A DNA stretch of 64,000 nt from Glandiceps talaboti (lineage: Eukaryota; Hemichordata; Enteropneusta; Spengelidae). Where the stretch lies: the NCBI RefSeq assembly GCF_964340395.1, contig NC_135555.1:20285947-20349946 (forward strand), written 5' to 3'. Below are positions 63,968-64,000 of this stretch, piece by piece. A program made the translations under genes and the position numbers. Each line of letters begins with the position of its first letter. Positions within the stretch are counted from its first letter, which is position 1. The notes under the pieces are model-generated. The model was not told where the DNA came from. It ran no database searches and saw only the letters and a list, made by a program, of their open reading frames with translations.

Positions 63968-64000
63968 GTATGTATGTATGTATGTATGTATGTATATATG
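63968..64000. repeat. (GTAT)n microsatellite at window edge
   Basis: About seven GTAT units running to the end of the window. Confidence 0.93.

Overview
The window is animal nuclear DNA: AT-rich, packed with microsatellites (di-, tri-, tetra-, penta- and hexanucleotide arrays), with decayed retrotransposons and no bacterial-style gene packing. It is most likely a marine invertebrate. The clearest lineage hint is a Ty3/gypsy-type element with its integrase upstream of its reverse transcriptase. That is the Gmr1-like arrangement, known mainly from deuterostomes (fish, sea urchin, tunicate and similar), so a hemichordate, cephalochordate or echinoderm is plausible. I cannot name the species.

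Layout. 1-14.9 kb: non-coding DNA with microsatellites, one candidate host exon (4248-4452, minus any firm gene assignment) and a promoter-like cluster of CRE/X-box/CCAAT motifs at 8.38-8.94 kb. 14.9-23.8 kb: a minus-strand Gmr1-like LTR retrotransposon in the order protease/linker, integrase, GPY/F region, reverse transcriptase, RNase H. It is broken by frameshifts and interrupted twice: by a 1.1-kb inverted-repeat element at 22,215-23,309, and by about 4.2 kb that includes a 2.45-kb satellite of ~94-bp units at 17,745-20,199. 25.9-26.3 kb: first copy of a short dispersed family with terminal inverted repeats. 28.5-30.9 kb: two nested LINEs, a plus-strand one inserted into a minus-strand one. 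33.5-35.2 kb: a 5'-truncated LINE with one long intact reading frame for most of its reverse transcriptase. 35.5 kb: a weak tRNA-like (SINE-like) segment. 41.4-42.1 kb: long (TA)n arrays separating palindromic modules, one with perfect 75-bp arms. 50.5-51.1 kb: a second promoter-like cluster (RFX X-box, E2F palindrome, paired CREs). 52.3-53.1 kb: a degenerate pentanucleotide array. 53.5 kb: (GA)n. 55-63 kb: four of the six dispersed inverted-repeat elements. The right edge (63,802) has a small ORF that could be a first exon starting a calponin-homology-like sequence.

No complete host protein-coding gene, rRNA gene or convincing tRNA gene is visible. Most short ORFs are chance frames or translations of microsatellites. 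The recognisable genes all belong to retroelements and act within those elements' own replication cycles (reverse transcription, RNase H cleavage, integration). Every copy seen is truncated or mutated, so none is likely to be autonomous, although the 33.5-kb LINE frame is well preserved and therefore probably young.
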